Source: Algoriphagus sp. NG3 (GTDB lineage Bacteria > Bacteroidota > Bacteroidia > Cytophagales > Cyclobacteriaceae). From it: DNA of 64,000 bases. The notes under the pieces were generated by a model that was not told where the DNA came from, ran no database searches, and was given only the letters and a program-made list of their open reading frames with translations. The first letter of the stretch is position 1, and each line of letters opens with the position of its first letter. This document shows positions 51,626-60,528 of this stretch, piece by piece. The position numbers and the translations under genes are program-made. The DNA lies in NCBI RefSeq assembly GCF_034119865.1, contig NZ_CP139421.1, positions 5,062,501 to 5,126,500 of the forward strand, written 5' to 3'.

Positions 51626-53737
51626 ATGGCGTTAATTAAACAAATTAGGCAAAGGACAGGTCTTATGATCGGCGTGATTGCCGGCGGATTGATTTTATTC
51701 CTTCTCGGAGGAGACTTATTAAGTCCAAATTCCACACTTCTCAATTCCAGTCAGAATATCGTAGGCGAGATAGCGGGAGAAGACATTACTTATAATGAGT
51801 ATATCGACCGTGTGGAAGAATTCAAAGTTGCTACTCAGCAGCGTACCGGCAGGACTCCTTCTGAAGTGGAAATGTATTCCATCAGGGAGCAAGCATGGCA
51901 GGCTATGATTGTGGAGCGTGTGTTCAAAGAAGAATATGAGAAACTAGGATTGACGATTTCGGATGCGGAGTTGGTAGATATGGTTCAGGGTAAAAATATT
52001 GTTCCTGAATTGAGACAGCAATTGGTTAATCCCGAGACGGGTCAGTTTGACAAAAGCCAGCTGGTGTCTTTTTTGCAATCATTGGAAACAGCAGATCCTA
52101 ATCAGCAGGCTTTTTGGAATCAGCAGGAAAGAGTTTTTGCTGACTCAAGGCTAAGAATCAAATATGATAATCTCCTTGCAACATCAGAATTTGCCACCCA
52201 GGCTGAAGCTAAAGAAGAATATAAAGCTGCCAATACCATCGCTGATGCTTCTATCCTTTTCGTGCCATTCTATGCTGTAGCGGATGCGGATGTGGCTGTC
52301 TCAGACAGTGATCTGAAAGCTTACTTCTCTAAAAACAAGAGCAAGTTCAAATCAGGAAATACAGTTAACCTCGAGTACGTGAGCTTCAGCATTCAGCCTA
52401 GCGGAGCTGATTCCGCGGAGGTTATTTCATCGATTAAGGAGTTGACTCAGGAGTTAAGAACTGCAGAAAATGATTCACTGTTTGCTCTGAGAAACTCAGA
52501 AGGGCAAAATCCATTTGTAACACTCAGACCGGGCGACGCACTTCCTGCCAACCTGAGCAGCAACGTCAGTGATATCCAAGCTGGAGAGACATACGGTCCA
52601 TTTATTACTACCAACTCCACCTACGTGTCTTATAAGGTCACCGACCAATACCAAGGTACACCTAGGCTGAGGGCTTCACATATCCTGTTCAGCACAGAAG
52701 GGATGGATGATGCCGGTAAGGAAGCTGTAAAAGCTCAGGCTGAAACAGTGCTTGCTGAAGTAAAAGCAGACGGTAACTTTGAAATAGCTGCCAGGCAATA
52801 TGGACAGGACGGTACCTCACAGACAGGTGGAGATCTCGGATGGTTTGCCAAAGACGATTTTGTGACCGAATTTGCCGAAGCTGCTTATGCGGCAAAAGCT
52901 CCAGGGATTCTTCCAAGCCTGGTAGAAACGGAATATGGCTACCATATCATCAAAGTAACCGAGATGCCTAAAAGTACTTACACAAAATTGGCAACTGTAG
53001 AGTTGGAATTGGTGGCAAGTGATATGACTAGAAATGAGGCGTTCAGAAAAGCAGATTCTTTTGCGGCAAATTCTGGCAACAGAAATGAATTCACTGAAAA
53101 TGCCACAGCTTCTAATTATCGAGTGCTACAGGCAAACAACGTGGATGCCAATGCCAGAAACATCAATAATCTGCAAAACGCAAGAGAGGTGATTCGCTGG
53201 GCATTTGATGATGGTACTTCCAAAGGTGCCGTGTCTTCAGTATTTGAGCTAGACAATGCCTACGTGATAGCCAATCTGATAAGCAAGAAAAGTGAGGGTG
53301 AATTGGCTTTGGAAGACGTGAAAGAGCAGGTAACGGCTCAGGTGAAAAACGAGAAAAAAGCAGAAGTAATCAAATCCAAACTAGCCGGTAAGGCTTCTCT
53401 GGAAGAAATGAAGGCTGAATATCCAAACGAAGCTTCTCTGAATGAGGTTCCTGATCTCAAGCTCAGCGCTAACGTTATTCCTGGGGTAGGTTTTGCGCCA
53501 AGAGCGATAGGTGCTATTTTCGGGGTGAAGCAAGGAGAGATGACCCAGCCAGTGCGTGAAGACGTAGGGGTGATTGTGGGTAAATTGAATGCCTTGACTC
53601 CGGCTGCAGAAATCGGGGACTACTCGGCTTACCAGGGTCAATTGACCCAAAATGCTTCTCAAAGAACTACTTATTCTGTCATGATGGCTTTGCAGGAGCT
53701 CGCGGGGGTCAAGGACTATCGATATAAATTCTTTTAA
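51626..53737 (+). CDS. PpiD/SurA-like peptidyl-prolyl isomerase
   Basis: The 703-residue protein has a short cytoplasmic start, one membrane anchor (about 12-32, MIGVIAGGLILFLLGGDLL), an N-terminal SurA-like chaperone domain (about 45-220), a parvulin PPIase domain (about 330-440, with LRASHILFSTEG, DGTSQTGGDLGWF and TEYGYHIIKVTE), and further C-terminal helical and PPIase-like parts. It folds outer-membrane proteins at the periplasmic face. I start at the ATG at 51626, which gives the correct membrane anchor; a frame from 51584 adds 14 residues of no use. It ends at the terminator at 53752-53785. Confidence 0.93.
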   Translation: MALIKQIRQRTGLMIGVIAGGLILFLLGGDLLSPNSTLLNSSQNIVGEIAGEDITYNEYIDRVEEFKVATQQRTGRTPSEVEMYSIREQAWQAMIVERVFKEEYEKLGLTISDAELVDMVQGKNIVPELRQQLVNPETGQFDKSQLVSFLQSLETADPNQQAFWNQQERVFADSRLRIKYDNLLATSEFATQAEAKEEYKAANTIADASILFVPFYAVADADVAVSDSDLKAYFSKNKSKFKSGNTVNLEYVSFSIQPSGADSAEVISSIKELTQELRTAENDSLFALRNSEGQNPFVTLRPGDALPANLSSNVSDIQAGETYGPFITTNSTYVSYKVTDQYQGTPRLRASHILFSTEGMDDAGKEAVKAQAETVLAEVKADGNFEIAARQYGQDGTSQTGGDLGWFAKDDFVTEFAEAAYAAKAPGILPSLVETEYGYHIIKVTEMPKSTYTKLATVELELVASDMTRNEAFRKADSFAANSGNRNEFTENATASNYRVLQANNVDANARNINNLQNAREVIRWAFDDGTSKGAVSSVFELDNAYVIANLISKKSEGELALEDVKEQVTAQVKNEKKAEVIKSKLAGKASLEEMKAEYPNEASLNEVPDLKLSANVIPGVGFAPRAIGAIFGVKQGEMTQPVREDVGVIVGKLNALTPAAEIGDYSAYQGQLTQNASQRTTYSVMMALQELAGVKDYRYKFF

Positions 53738-53751
53738 AGAAAACAGATTCG

Positions 53752-53785
53752 GAACCCATGCTACTCAGCATGGGTTCTTTCTTTA
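53752..53785 (+). terminator. Intrinsic terminator of the PpiD-like gene
   Basis: A perfect 11-bp stem GAACCCATGCT / AGCATGGGTTC with a 4-base loop (ACTC) is followed by TTTCTTT. It ends about 35 bp before the DUF493 start. Confidence 0.88.
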
Positions 53786-53819
53786 TATTCAAAAAGTATT
53801 TTGGAGAGACTTAGATGCT

Positions 53820-54089
53820 ATGGAAAAGAAACCGTTCGATAAAGAGAAATTTAAGGAAAAATTAGAGTCCAGTGGGGAATTTCCCCAACTATATATGTTT
53901 AAATTTATAGTCCCTGACGGGAAGGAAAATGAGGTGGCAGCGCTGTTCCCGAAACATGAAGTGGTTACAAAGAGGAGTTCTGGGGGGAAATATGTCAGCG
54001 CTACTATTCAGGCCATGATGAAAGATTCTGATCAGATTATTAAGATTTATGAGCAAGCCTCTGAAATAGAAGGATTGATCTCACTTTAA
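53820..54089 (+). CDS. DUF493 family protein (YbeD-like)
   Basis: The 89-residue protein is a small alpha/beta domain of the DUF493 (YbeD) family: FPQLYMFKFIVPDG, the middle strand TKRSSGGKYVSATIQAMM and the helix DQIIKIYEQASEIEG match the ACT-like fold of YbeD. In E. coli the relative lies next to lipoate genes (lipB) and its role is uncertain; no lipoate gene is here. It is 12 bp from the pterin dehydratase gene and starts the operon that runs to the inositol monophosphatase. Confidence 0.85.
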   Translation: MEKKPFDKEKFKEKLESSGEFPQLYMFKFIVPDGKENEVAALFPKHEVVTKRSSGGKYVSATIQAMMKDSDQIIKIYEQASEIEGLISL

Positions 54090-54101
54090 ATTCATAGGAT
54101 T

Positions 54102-54335
54102 ATGTGGAAAGAAGAAGATAATAGACTTAAGAAGACTTTTAAATTCAATAATTTTCAGGAGGCGTTTGCCTTCATGACCCGTGTGGCTTTTCTGGCAGAG
54201 GCTAGGCAGCACCATCCGGATTGGAGTAATTCCTACGATAAGGTAGAAATATCTCTTACCTCACATGATCAAGGCAATATCGTGACAGAAAAAGATCATG
54301 AATTGGCTAAGGCTATTGATGAGCTCTTAGCATGA
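54102..54335 (+). CDS. 4a-hydroxytetrahydrobiopterin dehydratase
   Basis: This enzyme (PCD/DCoH, PhhB) dehydrates the pterin carbinolamine formed by aromatic amino acid hydroxylases, or by molybdopterin-related paths, to recycle the cofactor. The 77-residue protein is at the short end of the family (usual 80-110 residues) but has the active-site motif HHPDWSN with EARQ before it and LTSHDQGNIVTEKDHELAKAID after it. Residue 28 onward is the classic helix-strand fold. No phenylalanine hydroxylase gene is in the window. The ATG of rsmI overlaps its stop by 4 bases (ATGA). Confidence 0.9.
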   Translation: MWKEEDNRLKKTFKFNNFQEAFAFMTRVAFLAEARQHHPDWSNSYDKVEISLTSHDQGNIVTEKDHELAKAIDELLA

Positions 54336-55024
54336 GTGAAACTTCTCCTAATTTATTTCTAGTGCCGACACCTATAGGTAATCTGAAGGACATTACCCTC
54401 CGGGCCATAGAAGTGTTGAAAACTGCTGATGTGATTCTGGCAGAAGATACCCGTACTAGCGGCCAATTGCTCAAACATCTGGAAATATCCCGCCCTCTTC
54501 AAAGCTACCATATATTTAACGAGCATAAAACCGTAGAGAAATTGGTTGAGCGGATGAACAGGGGCGAAGTTTTCGCCTTGATCTCTGATGCGGGCACACC
54601 GGCTATTTCTGATCCTGGATTTCTTTTGGTGAGAGCGGTACTTGCTGCCGGTTTAGATGTACAATGTCTTCCCGGGGCTACAGCTTTTGTCCCTGCCTTG
54701 GTCAATAGCGGCTTGCCAAATGACCGATTTGTATTTGAAGGGTTTCTACCCCATAAGAAAGGAAGAAAGACAAGGATCGACGGACTGGTGGACGAAGTAC
54801 GGACGATTATATTTTATGAATCCCCCCATCGCCTGTTGAAAACCTTAGGGCAGCTTGCTGAAGCCTTTGGGCCGGACAGACAAGCTTGTGTGTCCAGGGA
54901 GCTTACCAAGCTTCACGAGGAGAACGTTAGAGGCACCTTAGCCGAGTTAATAGATTATTATCAGACCAATACCCTAAAAGGCGAAATCGTCCTTACTGTG
55001 GCCGGTAAGAACCCGAAAGCCTGA
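54332..55024 (+). CDS. rsmI: 16S rRNA 2'-O-ribose C1402 methyltransferase RsmI
   Basis: RsmI methylates the 2'-O of C1402 in 16S rRNA near the P site. The 230-residue protein has the SAM/tetrapyrrole methylase fold: FLVPTPIGNLKDITLRAIEVL at the N-terminus, LAEDTRTSGQLLKHL, the GDAGTP-like SDAGTPAISDPGF loop, and the active LPGATAFVPALVNSGLP, with FVFEGFLPHKKGRK and IIFYESPHRL further on. The short C-terminal domain of some homologues is absent. It overlaps the pterin dehydratase gene by 4 bases. Confidence 0.96.
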   Translation: MSETSPNLFLVPTPIGNLKDITLRAIEVLKTADVILAEDTRTSGQLLKHLEISRPLQSYHIFNEHKTVEKLVERMNRGEVFALISDAGTPAISDPGFLLVRAVLAAGLDVQCLPGATAFVPALVNSGLPNDRFVFEGFLPHKKGRKTRIDGLVDEVRTIIFYESPHRLLKTLGQLAEAFGPDRQACVSRELTKLHEENVRGTLAELIDYYQTNTLKGEIVLTVAGKNPKA

Positions 55025-55041
55025 AGTTAAATCAACCAACT

Positions 55042-55854
55042 GTGATGTTATCAACCGAAAAACTAACACTACTTCTAGAAAAGACGCAACAAATAGCAAA
55101 GGAAGCCGGAGCCTTTATCCGAAGAGAAAGGCAACATTTCAGTCTGGAAAATGTGGAACATAAAGGATTAAACGATTTGGTGTCCTATGTGGATAAAGAG
55201 GCGGAGAAAATAATAGTGGATAGACTAAGTGGGATTCTACCCGAAGCTGGATTTATCACCGAAGAGGGAACAAATACGACTCAAGCTGATCAATATAACT
55301 GGGTGATAGATCCTCTGGATGGCACCACCAATTTTATCCATGGTGTACCTATTTTCTGTGTCAGTATCGCCTTGATGGAGAAGGATGAAGTAATATTGGG
55401 CGTAGTCTATGAAATAAATCTTCATGAATGTTTCTATGCAATGAAAGGTGGAGGAGCCTTCTGCAATGATACGAGGATCCGGGTAAGTTCGGCTAAGACG
55501 CTTTCCGCGTCTTTGATAGCCACCGGCTTTCCCTATTATAACTTTGATTTGATCGACAAATACTTGGCAGCGTTAAAGTTTCTGATGCAGTCCTCCCATG
55601 GTGCCCGCAGGCTGGGCAGTGCGGCAGTTGACCTTTGCTATGTGGCTTCAGGACGTGTGGAGGGTTTTTTTGAATATAATCTTAATTCCTATGATGTGGC
55701 AGCTGGCACGTTGATCGTAGAGGAAGCAGGCGGGCAAGTCACTGATTTCTCAGGAGGAAGGGATTTTGTGTTTGGCAGACAGATTTTGGCTACAAATAGA
55801 ATGATCCATGAAGAAATCCTGAGTGAATTGAAACGCACCTGGGCATCAGCCTAG
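55042..55854 (+). CDS. suhB: Inositol monophosphatase family protein (SuhB-like)
   Basis: The 270-residue protein is a Mg2+/Li+-sensitive phosphatase. Metal and phosphate motifs are complete: EEGT in GFITEEGTNTTQ, DPLDGTTNFIHG, and the C-terminal D in SYDVAAGTLIVEEAGGQ. The family acts on inositol phosphates, 3'-phosphoadenylate or fructose bisphosphate; in E. coli SuhB also binds RNA polymerase for rRNA antitermination. Which role holds here cannot be told. It is the last gene of the DUF493 operon, starts 17 bp after rsmI, and its end overlaps the convergent AEC transporter by 9 bases. Confidence 0.92.
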   Translation: MMLSTEKLTLLLEKTQQIAKEAGAFIRRERQHFSLENVEHKGLNDLVSYVDKEAEKIIVDRLSGILPEAGFITEEGTNTTQADQYNWVIDPLDGTTNFIHGVPIFCVSIALMEKDEVILGVVYEINLHECFYAMKGGGAFCNDTRIRVSSAKTLSASLIATGFPYYNFDLIDKYLAALKFLMQSSHGARRLGSAAVDLCYVASGRVEGFFEYNLNSYDVAAGTLIVEEAGGQVTDFSGGRDFVFGRQILATNRMIHEEILSELKRTWASA

Positions 55855-56754
55855 AAAATAATACCAAACCATCAAACTAAGTATGGATATAGGTATGCCC
55901 AGTCCTGCCAATAAGGTGGCTAGCTTGGGTTTTAGTCCATATTGGATTGCCACGATAGAGCCTGTGATCATTGGAGCCATCCCACTTTCCAGGACGGTTA
56001 CTTTAAATTCAAGACTGTTTTCAGGCAGGAAATTTCTGTAGATCAACCAAACAATAAACGGGGCAAGCAAAAGCCTGTAACCCATTCCGAACCAATAAAA
56101 TTTGGAGCTGAGGGAGTCAAAATCAATAGAGAACTTCAGGCCAATCGCAAAAATAGCAACAGGAGCCATTGTCTTGCCTACCAAGGAAACTATAGGAAGG
56201 AGAAATTCAGGAGTTTTCCATCCCAAAATACTCATTGTGATAGTGAGCAATAAAAAACTGAACGGTGGAAATCGAAGTATCTTTAGCGGAATTGCTCTTA
56301 GATCTCCCTCCTGATGAGAATAGATGGAGCCTACTAAAATAGCCAAGGAAGAAACCAATAAAAATGATCCACCCTGGTCTATGAGCAGTGCGATCGGTAG
56401 TGCTTCTTTTCCATATAATCCCTCGACTACTGGAAATCCCAAGAAGGAAGTATTTGCCAATCCTGCCACGATGACCAAACAACCTGTAGTCTGATTATCC
56501 CAACTTAAAACTCTACCAAGAATCCCGAAAATCAGCCAGGAGCCGAGAAAGGTCAGCCAAGCGGATGATATAGGAAGGAGTAAGTTCCACCCAGGCTTAA
56601 TCTGCGGAATGTATAGGAGTGCCAAAGCTGGTAATACAATATTTAGAAGATACGCATTGACCCACTTGGTGATTTTTTCTATAGGGAGATTTTGTTGTTT
56701 CTGGAGAAAAAGCCCCAATAAAAGACATAAAAATGCGATGATAACTCCCGTCAT
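55846..56754 (-). CDS. AEC family transporter
   Basis: The 302-residue protein has ten membrane helices and the AEC (auxin efflux carrier/malonate permease) layout: an inverted repeat of five helices, first half from VIIAFLCLLLGLFLQ to LVVSSLAILVGSIY, second half from PPFSFLLLTITMSILGW with the conserved IALGLKF-like IFAIGLKFSIDF and SGMAPMITGSIVA. Members export or import small carboxylates, amino acid derivatives or auxin; the substrate is not predictable. Its end overlaps suhB by 9 bases, and a short divergent promoter region (about 50 bp) separates it from the next gene. Confidence 0.9.
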   Translation of the reverse strand: MTGVIIAFLCLLLGLFLQKQQNLPIEKITKWVNAYLLNIVLPALALLYIPQIKPGWNLLLPISSAWLTFLGSWLIFGILGRVLSWDNQTTGCLVIVAGLANTSFLGFPVVEGLYGKEALPIALLIDQGGSFLLVSSLAILVGSIYSHQEGDLRAIPLKILRFPPFSFLLLTITMSILGWKTPEFLLPIVSLVGKTMAPVAIFAIGLKFSIDFDSLSSKFYWFGMGYRLLLAPFIVWLIYRNFLPENSLEFKVTVLESGMAPMITGSIVAIQYGLKPKLATLLAGLGIPISILSLMVWYYFLG

Positions 56755-56858
56755 ACTGCTTGATGATTATGCTTTGTTTTTATTAACATTAAAATAATTT
56801 CGTATTATTGTATTTTGTTGAATGTCAGCATACTTTTGAGCAAAACAGTCCGGATTCT

Positions 56859-57086
56859 ATGAATAAACTTATACCGATTTTCATCAACGGAAGGAAGTGG
56901 ATTCAGCTTTCACAGCTTTCAAATGAGCAATCTTCCAAGCTGAAAACATGGCTCCCGGTAAGCTGTCTGAAGAAAATAGTGTTCCAAGGAAGTGAGTTCA
57001 CCGAATGTTTGGATTTTGAGACCTATGATTATTGGTTTCGTACGCACCAGATGTCCGAGCAAAAGCAGGCCCTGTTGGACTTCTAG
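56859..57086 (+). CDS. Small conserved hypothetical protein
   Basis: The 75-residue protein is soluble and contains short hydrophobic-aromatic strands (LIPIFINGRKWIQLSQLS, then FTECLDFETYDYWF). I place the start at the ATG at 56859; a longer frame from 56808 adds 17 residues without any family support. It resembles small cytoplasmic proteins seen in Cytophagales with no known role. It overlaps the next gene convergently by 4 bases. Confidence 0.55.
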   Translation: MNKLIPIFINGRKWIQLSQLSNEQSSKLKTWLPVSCLKKIVFQGSEFTECLDFETYDYWFRTHQMSEQKQALLDF

Positions 57087-57457
57087 TCCAATCCTACATT
57101 TTTTCTTTTTTCCTCAAAATATTCCCCTAATCCCGGGTAGAAATCACTCTCGACCTCTGGAATACCGTCCAGAATCAATTCCATATTTCCCTCCATAGCG
57201 TCTGTATTCACTTGCATTGCTTCCAGAAGATAGATCAGATCCTCCAGACTCAATGCCTCATAGCTCCATGATGGGTAGAGTATGTAATCATTACCGTAGA
57301 AATCCACCGCTTCATACTGGATTTTGCCCTCCAAAGCATGGGCGTAAATGCTGATCTGCTCTCCCCACTGACTCTCTGGGTAGTTCAATTTGACCAATAA
57401 AACAGAAGTGGTCTCATCGGTAAAATAGCTTTCTGGATGGAATTTGAAATCAATCAT
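57083..57457 (-). CDS. Conserved hypothetical acidic protein
   Basis: The 124-residue protein is strongly acidic, begins with a beta strand set (MIDFKFHPESYFTDETTSVL, LLVKLNYPESQWGEQISIYA) and ends in a helix with DFYPGLGEYFEEKRKN. No signal peptide or membrane segment is seen. I do not recognise the family, although the N-terminal FHPESYF word recurs in small Bacteroidota proteins that I cannot name. It is convergent with the 75-residue protein gene and divergent from glyA. Confidence 0.65.
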   Translation of the reverse strand: MIDFKFHPESYFTDETTSVLLVKLNYPESQWGEQISIYAHALEGKIQYEAVDFYGNDYILYPSWSYEALSLEDLIYLLEAMQVNTDAMEGNMELILDGIPEVESDFYPGLGEYFEEKRKNVGLD

Positions 57458-57509
57458 CTACCAAAAATAGTAAATCCTAAGGATTGAAGATCCCATTCCT
57501 ATATTTGGA

Positions 57510-57540
57510 TTGGATAATCGGGACTTTCGGACTATTTTTG
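57510..57540 (+). promoter_or_regulatory. Bacteroidota-type promoter of glyA
   Basis: TTG at 57510-57512 is followed by 20 bases and TATTTTTG (57533-57540), a full match to both consensus elements at the ideal spacing. The predicted transcript starts about 60 nt before the glyA ATG. Confidence 0.6.
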
Positions 57541-57604
57541 GGCACATTTGCAAGTAGCCCTGTTGGCTATCATTCCATTATATTTGGCTTTCAAACTCCT
57601 GATT

Positions 57605-58873
57605 ATGAAAAGAGATTCGCTTGTTTTCGACCTTATCAACGAAGAAGAAGACAGACAAAAGAGAGGCATCGAATTGATCGCTTCCGAAAACTTCACCAGT
57701 AAACAAGTAATGGAAGCCGCAGGCAGCGTGCTGACAAATAAATATGCCGAGGGTCTTCCTAGTAAGCGCTATTATGGTGGCTGCGAGGTAGTGGATAAGA
57801 TCGAACAATTGGCTATTGACCGGGCTAAAGAACTTTTCGGCGCTACTTGGGCCAATGTGCAGCCGCACTCTGGCGCACAGGCCAATGCTGCGGTAATGCT
57901 TGCCTGTCTGAAAGCAGGTGATCCAATTCTGGGATTTGACTTATCCCATGGAGGTCACCTTACGCATGGCTCCCCTGTTAACTTTTCAGGAAAACTTTAT
58001 GAGCCACATTTTTATGGTGTAGAAGAAGGGACAGGAAGAATCGACTACGACAAGGTAGAAGAAAAAGCCCTTGCCGTTTCTCCGAAAATGATCATTTGTG
58101 GAGCGTCCGCTTATTCTCGGGACTGGGATTATGCCAGGCTGAGAGAGATTGCTGATGAAGTAGGAGCGATTCTTTTGGCTGATATTTCACACCCATCCGG
58201 ATTGATCGCAAAAGGTCTGCTAAACGATCCTTTGGAGCATTGTCATATCGTGACAACTACCACCCACAAAACGCTTAGAGGGCCAAGAGGAGGTCTGATC
58301 ATGATGCGTGAGGACTTTGACAATCCTTGGGGACTTACCACTCCAAAAGGAGAAATCAGAAAGATGTCATCATTGCTTGATATGGGCGTATTCCCAGGGA
58401 CACAAGGCGGTCCACTGGAGCATATTATTGCTGCTAAGGCAGTGGCTTTCCAAGAGTGCCTTTCTGATGAATACATGCACTATGTGCTTCAGGTCAAAAA
58501 GAATGCATCCGTAATGGCTGATCAGTTCGTAAGTCTGGGATATCAGATCATATCAGGAGGAACTGACAACCACATGATGCTAATCGACCTAAGAAATAAA
58601 GAGCTTACAGGGAAAATTGCTGAAGAAACCTTAGGCAAGGTGGACATCACCATCAATAAAAATATGGTTCCATTTGACACCAAATCACCGTTTGTGACAT
58701 CAGGTATGAGAGTAGGGACGGCAGCTGTCACTACTAGAGGCTTGAAAGAAGATGATATGGTGAAAATCGTCGGGCTGATAGATAGAGCATTGACGAATCA
58801 TACCAACGACGCTGAATTGGCAAATATCCGTGGCGAAGTAAACGCCTGGATGAATCAGTTTCCATTATACTAG
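57605..58873 (+). CDS. glyA: Serine hydroxymethyltransferase
   Basis: GlyA converts serine and tetrahydrofolate to glycine and 5,10-methylene-tetrahydrofolate, the main source of one-carbon units. The 422-residue protein has [40 protein letters not shown], the PLP lysine in [14 protein letters not shown] (Lys about 229), and the C-terminal [15 protein letters not shown] start at the ATG at 57605, because the family begins there; a frame from 57548 adds 19 hydrophobic residues. It has a strong promoter (TTG-N20-TATTTTTG) and is followed 16 bp later by tatC. Confidence 0.97.
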   Translation: MKRDSLVFDLINEEEDRQKRGIELIASENFTSKQVMEAAGSVLTNKYAEGLPSKRYYGGCEVVDKIEQLAIDRAKELFGATWANVQPHSGAQANAAVMLACLKAGDPILGFDLSHGGHLTHGSPVNFSGKLYEPHFYGVEEGTGRIDYDKVEEKALAVSPKMIICGASAYSRDWDYARLREIADEVGAILLADISHPSGLIAKGLLNDPLEHCHIVTTTTHKTLRGPRGGLIMMREDFDNPWGLTTPKGEIRKMSSLLDMGVFPGTQGGPLEHIIAAKAVAFQECLSDEYMHYVLQVKKNASVMADQFVSLGYQIISGGTDNHMMLIDLRNKELTGKIAEETLGKVDITINKNMVPFDTKSPFVTSGMRVGTAAVTTRGLKEDDMVKIVGLIDRALTNHTNDAELANIRGEVNAWMNQFPLY

Positions 58874-58889
58874 AATTTAGATACCACCC

Positions 58890-59744
58890 GTGGCGTTAGA
58901 TCAATACCAAGAAGAGGAAGAAGAAGGAGGAATGTCCTTTTTGGACCATTTAGAAGCATTACGCTGGCACTTGCTTCGCTCCGTTGCGGCTATACTGATA
59001 TTGTCGGTAGCAGCTTTTCTAGCCAAAAGCTTTGTTTTCGGAGTTGTAATCCTAGGACCTTCCAAGGTGGACTTCGTGACCTACCGTTGGCTATGCGAAC
59101 TCAGCGATTATGTAGGTATGTCGGCTCTCTGTATTGATGAACTTCCCTTTACGATACAAAGTAGGCAGATGACAGGGCAGTTTACCATGCACATGACTTC
59201 AAGTTTTGTGGTGGGATTCATTGCTTCGTTTCCGTTTGTCTTCTGGGAAGTGTGGAGATTTATAAGCCCGGGACTCTATGATCAGGAGAAGAATGCCGCC
59301 AGAGGTGCTGTTTTCTTTGTCAGCTTACTATTCTTCTTAGGAGCTGCCTTCGGATACTATATTCTTGCGCCTCTTTCGATCAACTTCCTCTCAAACTACC
59401 AGTTGGATCCTTCGATTCTCAATGAGTTTGATATCACTTCCTATATCTCTACCTTGACTATGTTGGTGCTGGCTTCGGCTATCATGTTCCAGCTCCCGGT
59501 AGTGGTTTATTTCCTTGCCATGTCAGGTTTAGTAACCTCAGGCATGCTCAAGGCTTACAGAAGACATGCGATAGTGGTTATCTTGGTATTATCGGCCATC
59601 ATTACCCCTCCGGATGTCATCTCCCAGATATTGATATCCATGCCGATTTTGGTGTTGTATGAAGCTGGGATACAGATTGCAAAACGCTTGGAGAAGAAAA
59701 GAGCGATCAGAAAAGCAAAGGAAGAAGTGGATGATGCGCTTTAA
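58890..59744 (+). CDS. tatC: Sec-independent protein translocase subunit TatC
   Basis: TatC is the receptor for twin-arginine signal peptides in the Tat export system for folded proteins. The 284-residue protein has six membrane helices and the family words MSFLDHLEALRWHLLRS, FKPGLY-like FISPGLYDQEKNAARG, FFLGAAFGYY and AIITPPDVISQI. Start is a GTG at 58890, giving an acidic N-terminus (EEEEEGG) before the usual MSFLDHLE; an internal ATG at 58932 is an alternative. There is an unusually long periplasmic loop between helices 1 and 2 with two cysteines (LCEL, LCIDEL), as in other Bacteroidota. TatA is not in the window. Confidence 0.95.
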   Translation: MALDQYQEEEEEGGMSFLDHLEALRWHLLRSVAAILILSVAAFLAKSFVFGVVILGPSKVDFVTYRWLCELSDYVGMSALCIDELPFTIQSRQMTGQFTMHMTSSFVVGFIASFPFVFWEVWRFISPGLYDQEKNAARGAVFFVSLLFFLGAAFGYYILAPLSINFLSNYQLDPSILNEFDITSYISTLTMLVLASAIMFQLPVVVYFLAMSGLVTSGMLKAYRRHAIVVILVLSAIITPPDVISQILISMPILVLYEAGIQIAKRLEKKRAIRKAKEEVDDAL

Positions 59745-59818
59745 ATATAGACGCTAGACTTAAGTATCAAGTAGCAAGATTTTAGACTCAAGAATCAAGA
59801 TATTAGAATCAAGATATC

Positions 59819-59868
59819 CTTCGACTTCGCTCAGGATGACGATGATGTCAGGCTAAGCGGAGTCGAAT
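59819..59868. repeat. Inverted repeat of the TTCGACTTCGCTCAG family
   Basis: The left arm TTCGACTTCGCTCAGGATGA and the right arm TGTCAGGCTAAGCGGAGTCG are inverted copies with a few mismatches around a short spacer. It lies 20 bp upstream of rpiB. The AT-rich stretch before it (59745-59815) holds several tandem-like AGAATCAAGATA words. Confidence 0.7.
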
Positions 59869-59888
59869 ACTTTATAAATTAAGCAGTT

Positions 59889-60326
59889 ATGAAAAAGAAA
59901 ATAGCAATAGGAGGTGATCATGCAGGTTTTGAATACAAATCCCAATTGATCAGCAAACTAGAATCCCAAGGATATGAAGTAAAGGATTTTGGCCCCTTCT
60001 CTGATGCATCAGTTGACTATCCGGATTATGTACATCCTTTGAGTTCGGCTATAGAGGCAGGAGAATATGAGCTGGGCATAGTAATCTGCGGAAGTGGAAA
60101 CGGGGTTGCCATCACTGCCAATAAGCACCAAGGAATCCGTGCGGCACTGTGCTGGAATGAGGAATTGGCCGCCTTGTGCAGGCAGCACAACAATGCCAAT
60201 GTCCTAGCGCTTCCCGCCAGGTTTATTTCCTATGAATTGGCAGAACAGCTATCTGAGATTTTCCTGACTACGGAATTTGAGGGTGGAAGACACGAGAATC
60301 GCGTGAAAAAAATTGCTTGTAGTTAA
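59889..60326 (+). CDS. rpiB: Ribose-5-phosphate isomerase B
   Basis: RpiB interconverts ribose-5-phosphate and ribulose-5-phosphate in the pentose phosphate path. The 145-residue protein matches the family along its length: GGDHAGFEYKSQLISKLESQ at the N-terminus, DFGPFSDASVDYPDY, the active-site CGSGNGVAITANK (Cys about 73) and NVLALPARFISYELA, ending with EGGRHENRVKKI. The GNGV form of the anion loop is normal in Bacteroidota. It stands alone between a repeat upstream and a strong terminator downstream. Confidence 0.96.
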   Translation: MKKKIAIGGDHAGFEYKSQLISKLESQGYEVKDFGPFSDASVDYPDYVHPLSSAIEAGEYELGIVICGSGNGVAITANKHQGIRAALCWNEELAALCRQHNNANVLALPARFISYELAEQLSEIFLTTEFEGGRHENRVKKIACS

Positions 60327-60361
60327 GATTGTTGGATGCCGGATGTCCGGTGTTATACGCA

Positions 60362-60399
60362 AAAAAGCCCAAACTTGAGAATTCAGGTTTGGGCTTTTT
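60362..60399. terminator. Strong terminator of rpiB
   Basis: AAAAAGCCCAAACTTGA pairs with TCAGGTTTGGGCTTTTT (one G-U) across a 4-base loop, 35 bp after the rpiB stop; T runs occur on both strands. Confidence 0.9.
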
Positions 60400-60436
60400 C
60401 TTTTAGTAAATCCGAGTGTATCCGTAATTTTTCACT

Positions 60437-60468
60437 TTGCAGGTTTCTAGCAAAAAGGGGTAGTTTTG
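60437..60468 (+). promoter_or_regulatory. Candidate promoter of the 60529 gene
   Basis: TTG at 60437-60439 is followed by 21 bases and TAGTTTTG (60461-60468), both matching the Bacteroidota consensus. The predicted leader to the ATG at 60529 is about 55 nt. Confidence 0.45.
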
Positions 60469-60528
60469 GTTTGTAATAAGTGCTTTTTGTATTTTGAAGG
60501 TAACTTTCCAAAATCGTTAAATTGAAAA

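Noticed and set aside
57500..57507. TATATTTG as a second glyA promoter
   Set aside because: A full -7 match, but the nearest TTG upstream is only 13 bases away; the downstream TTG-N20-TATTTTTG is much better.
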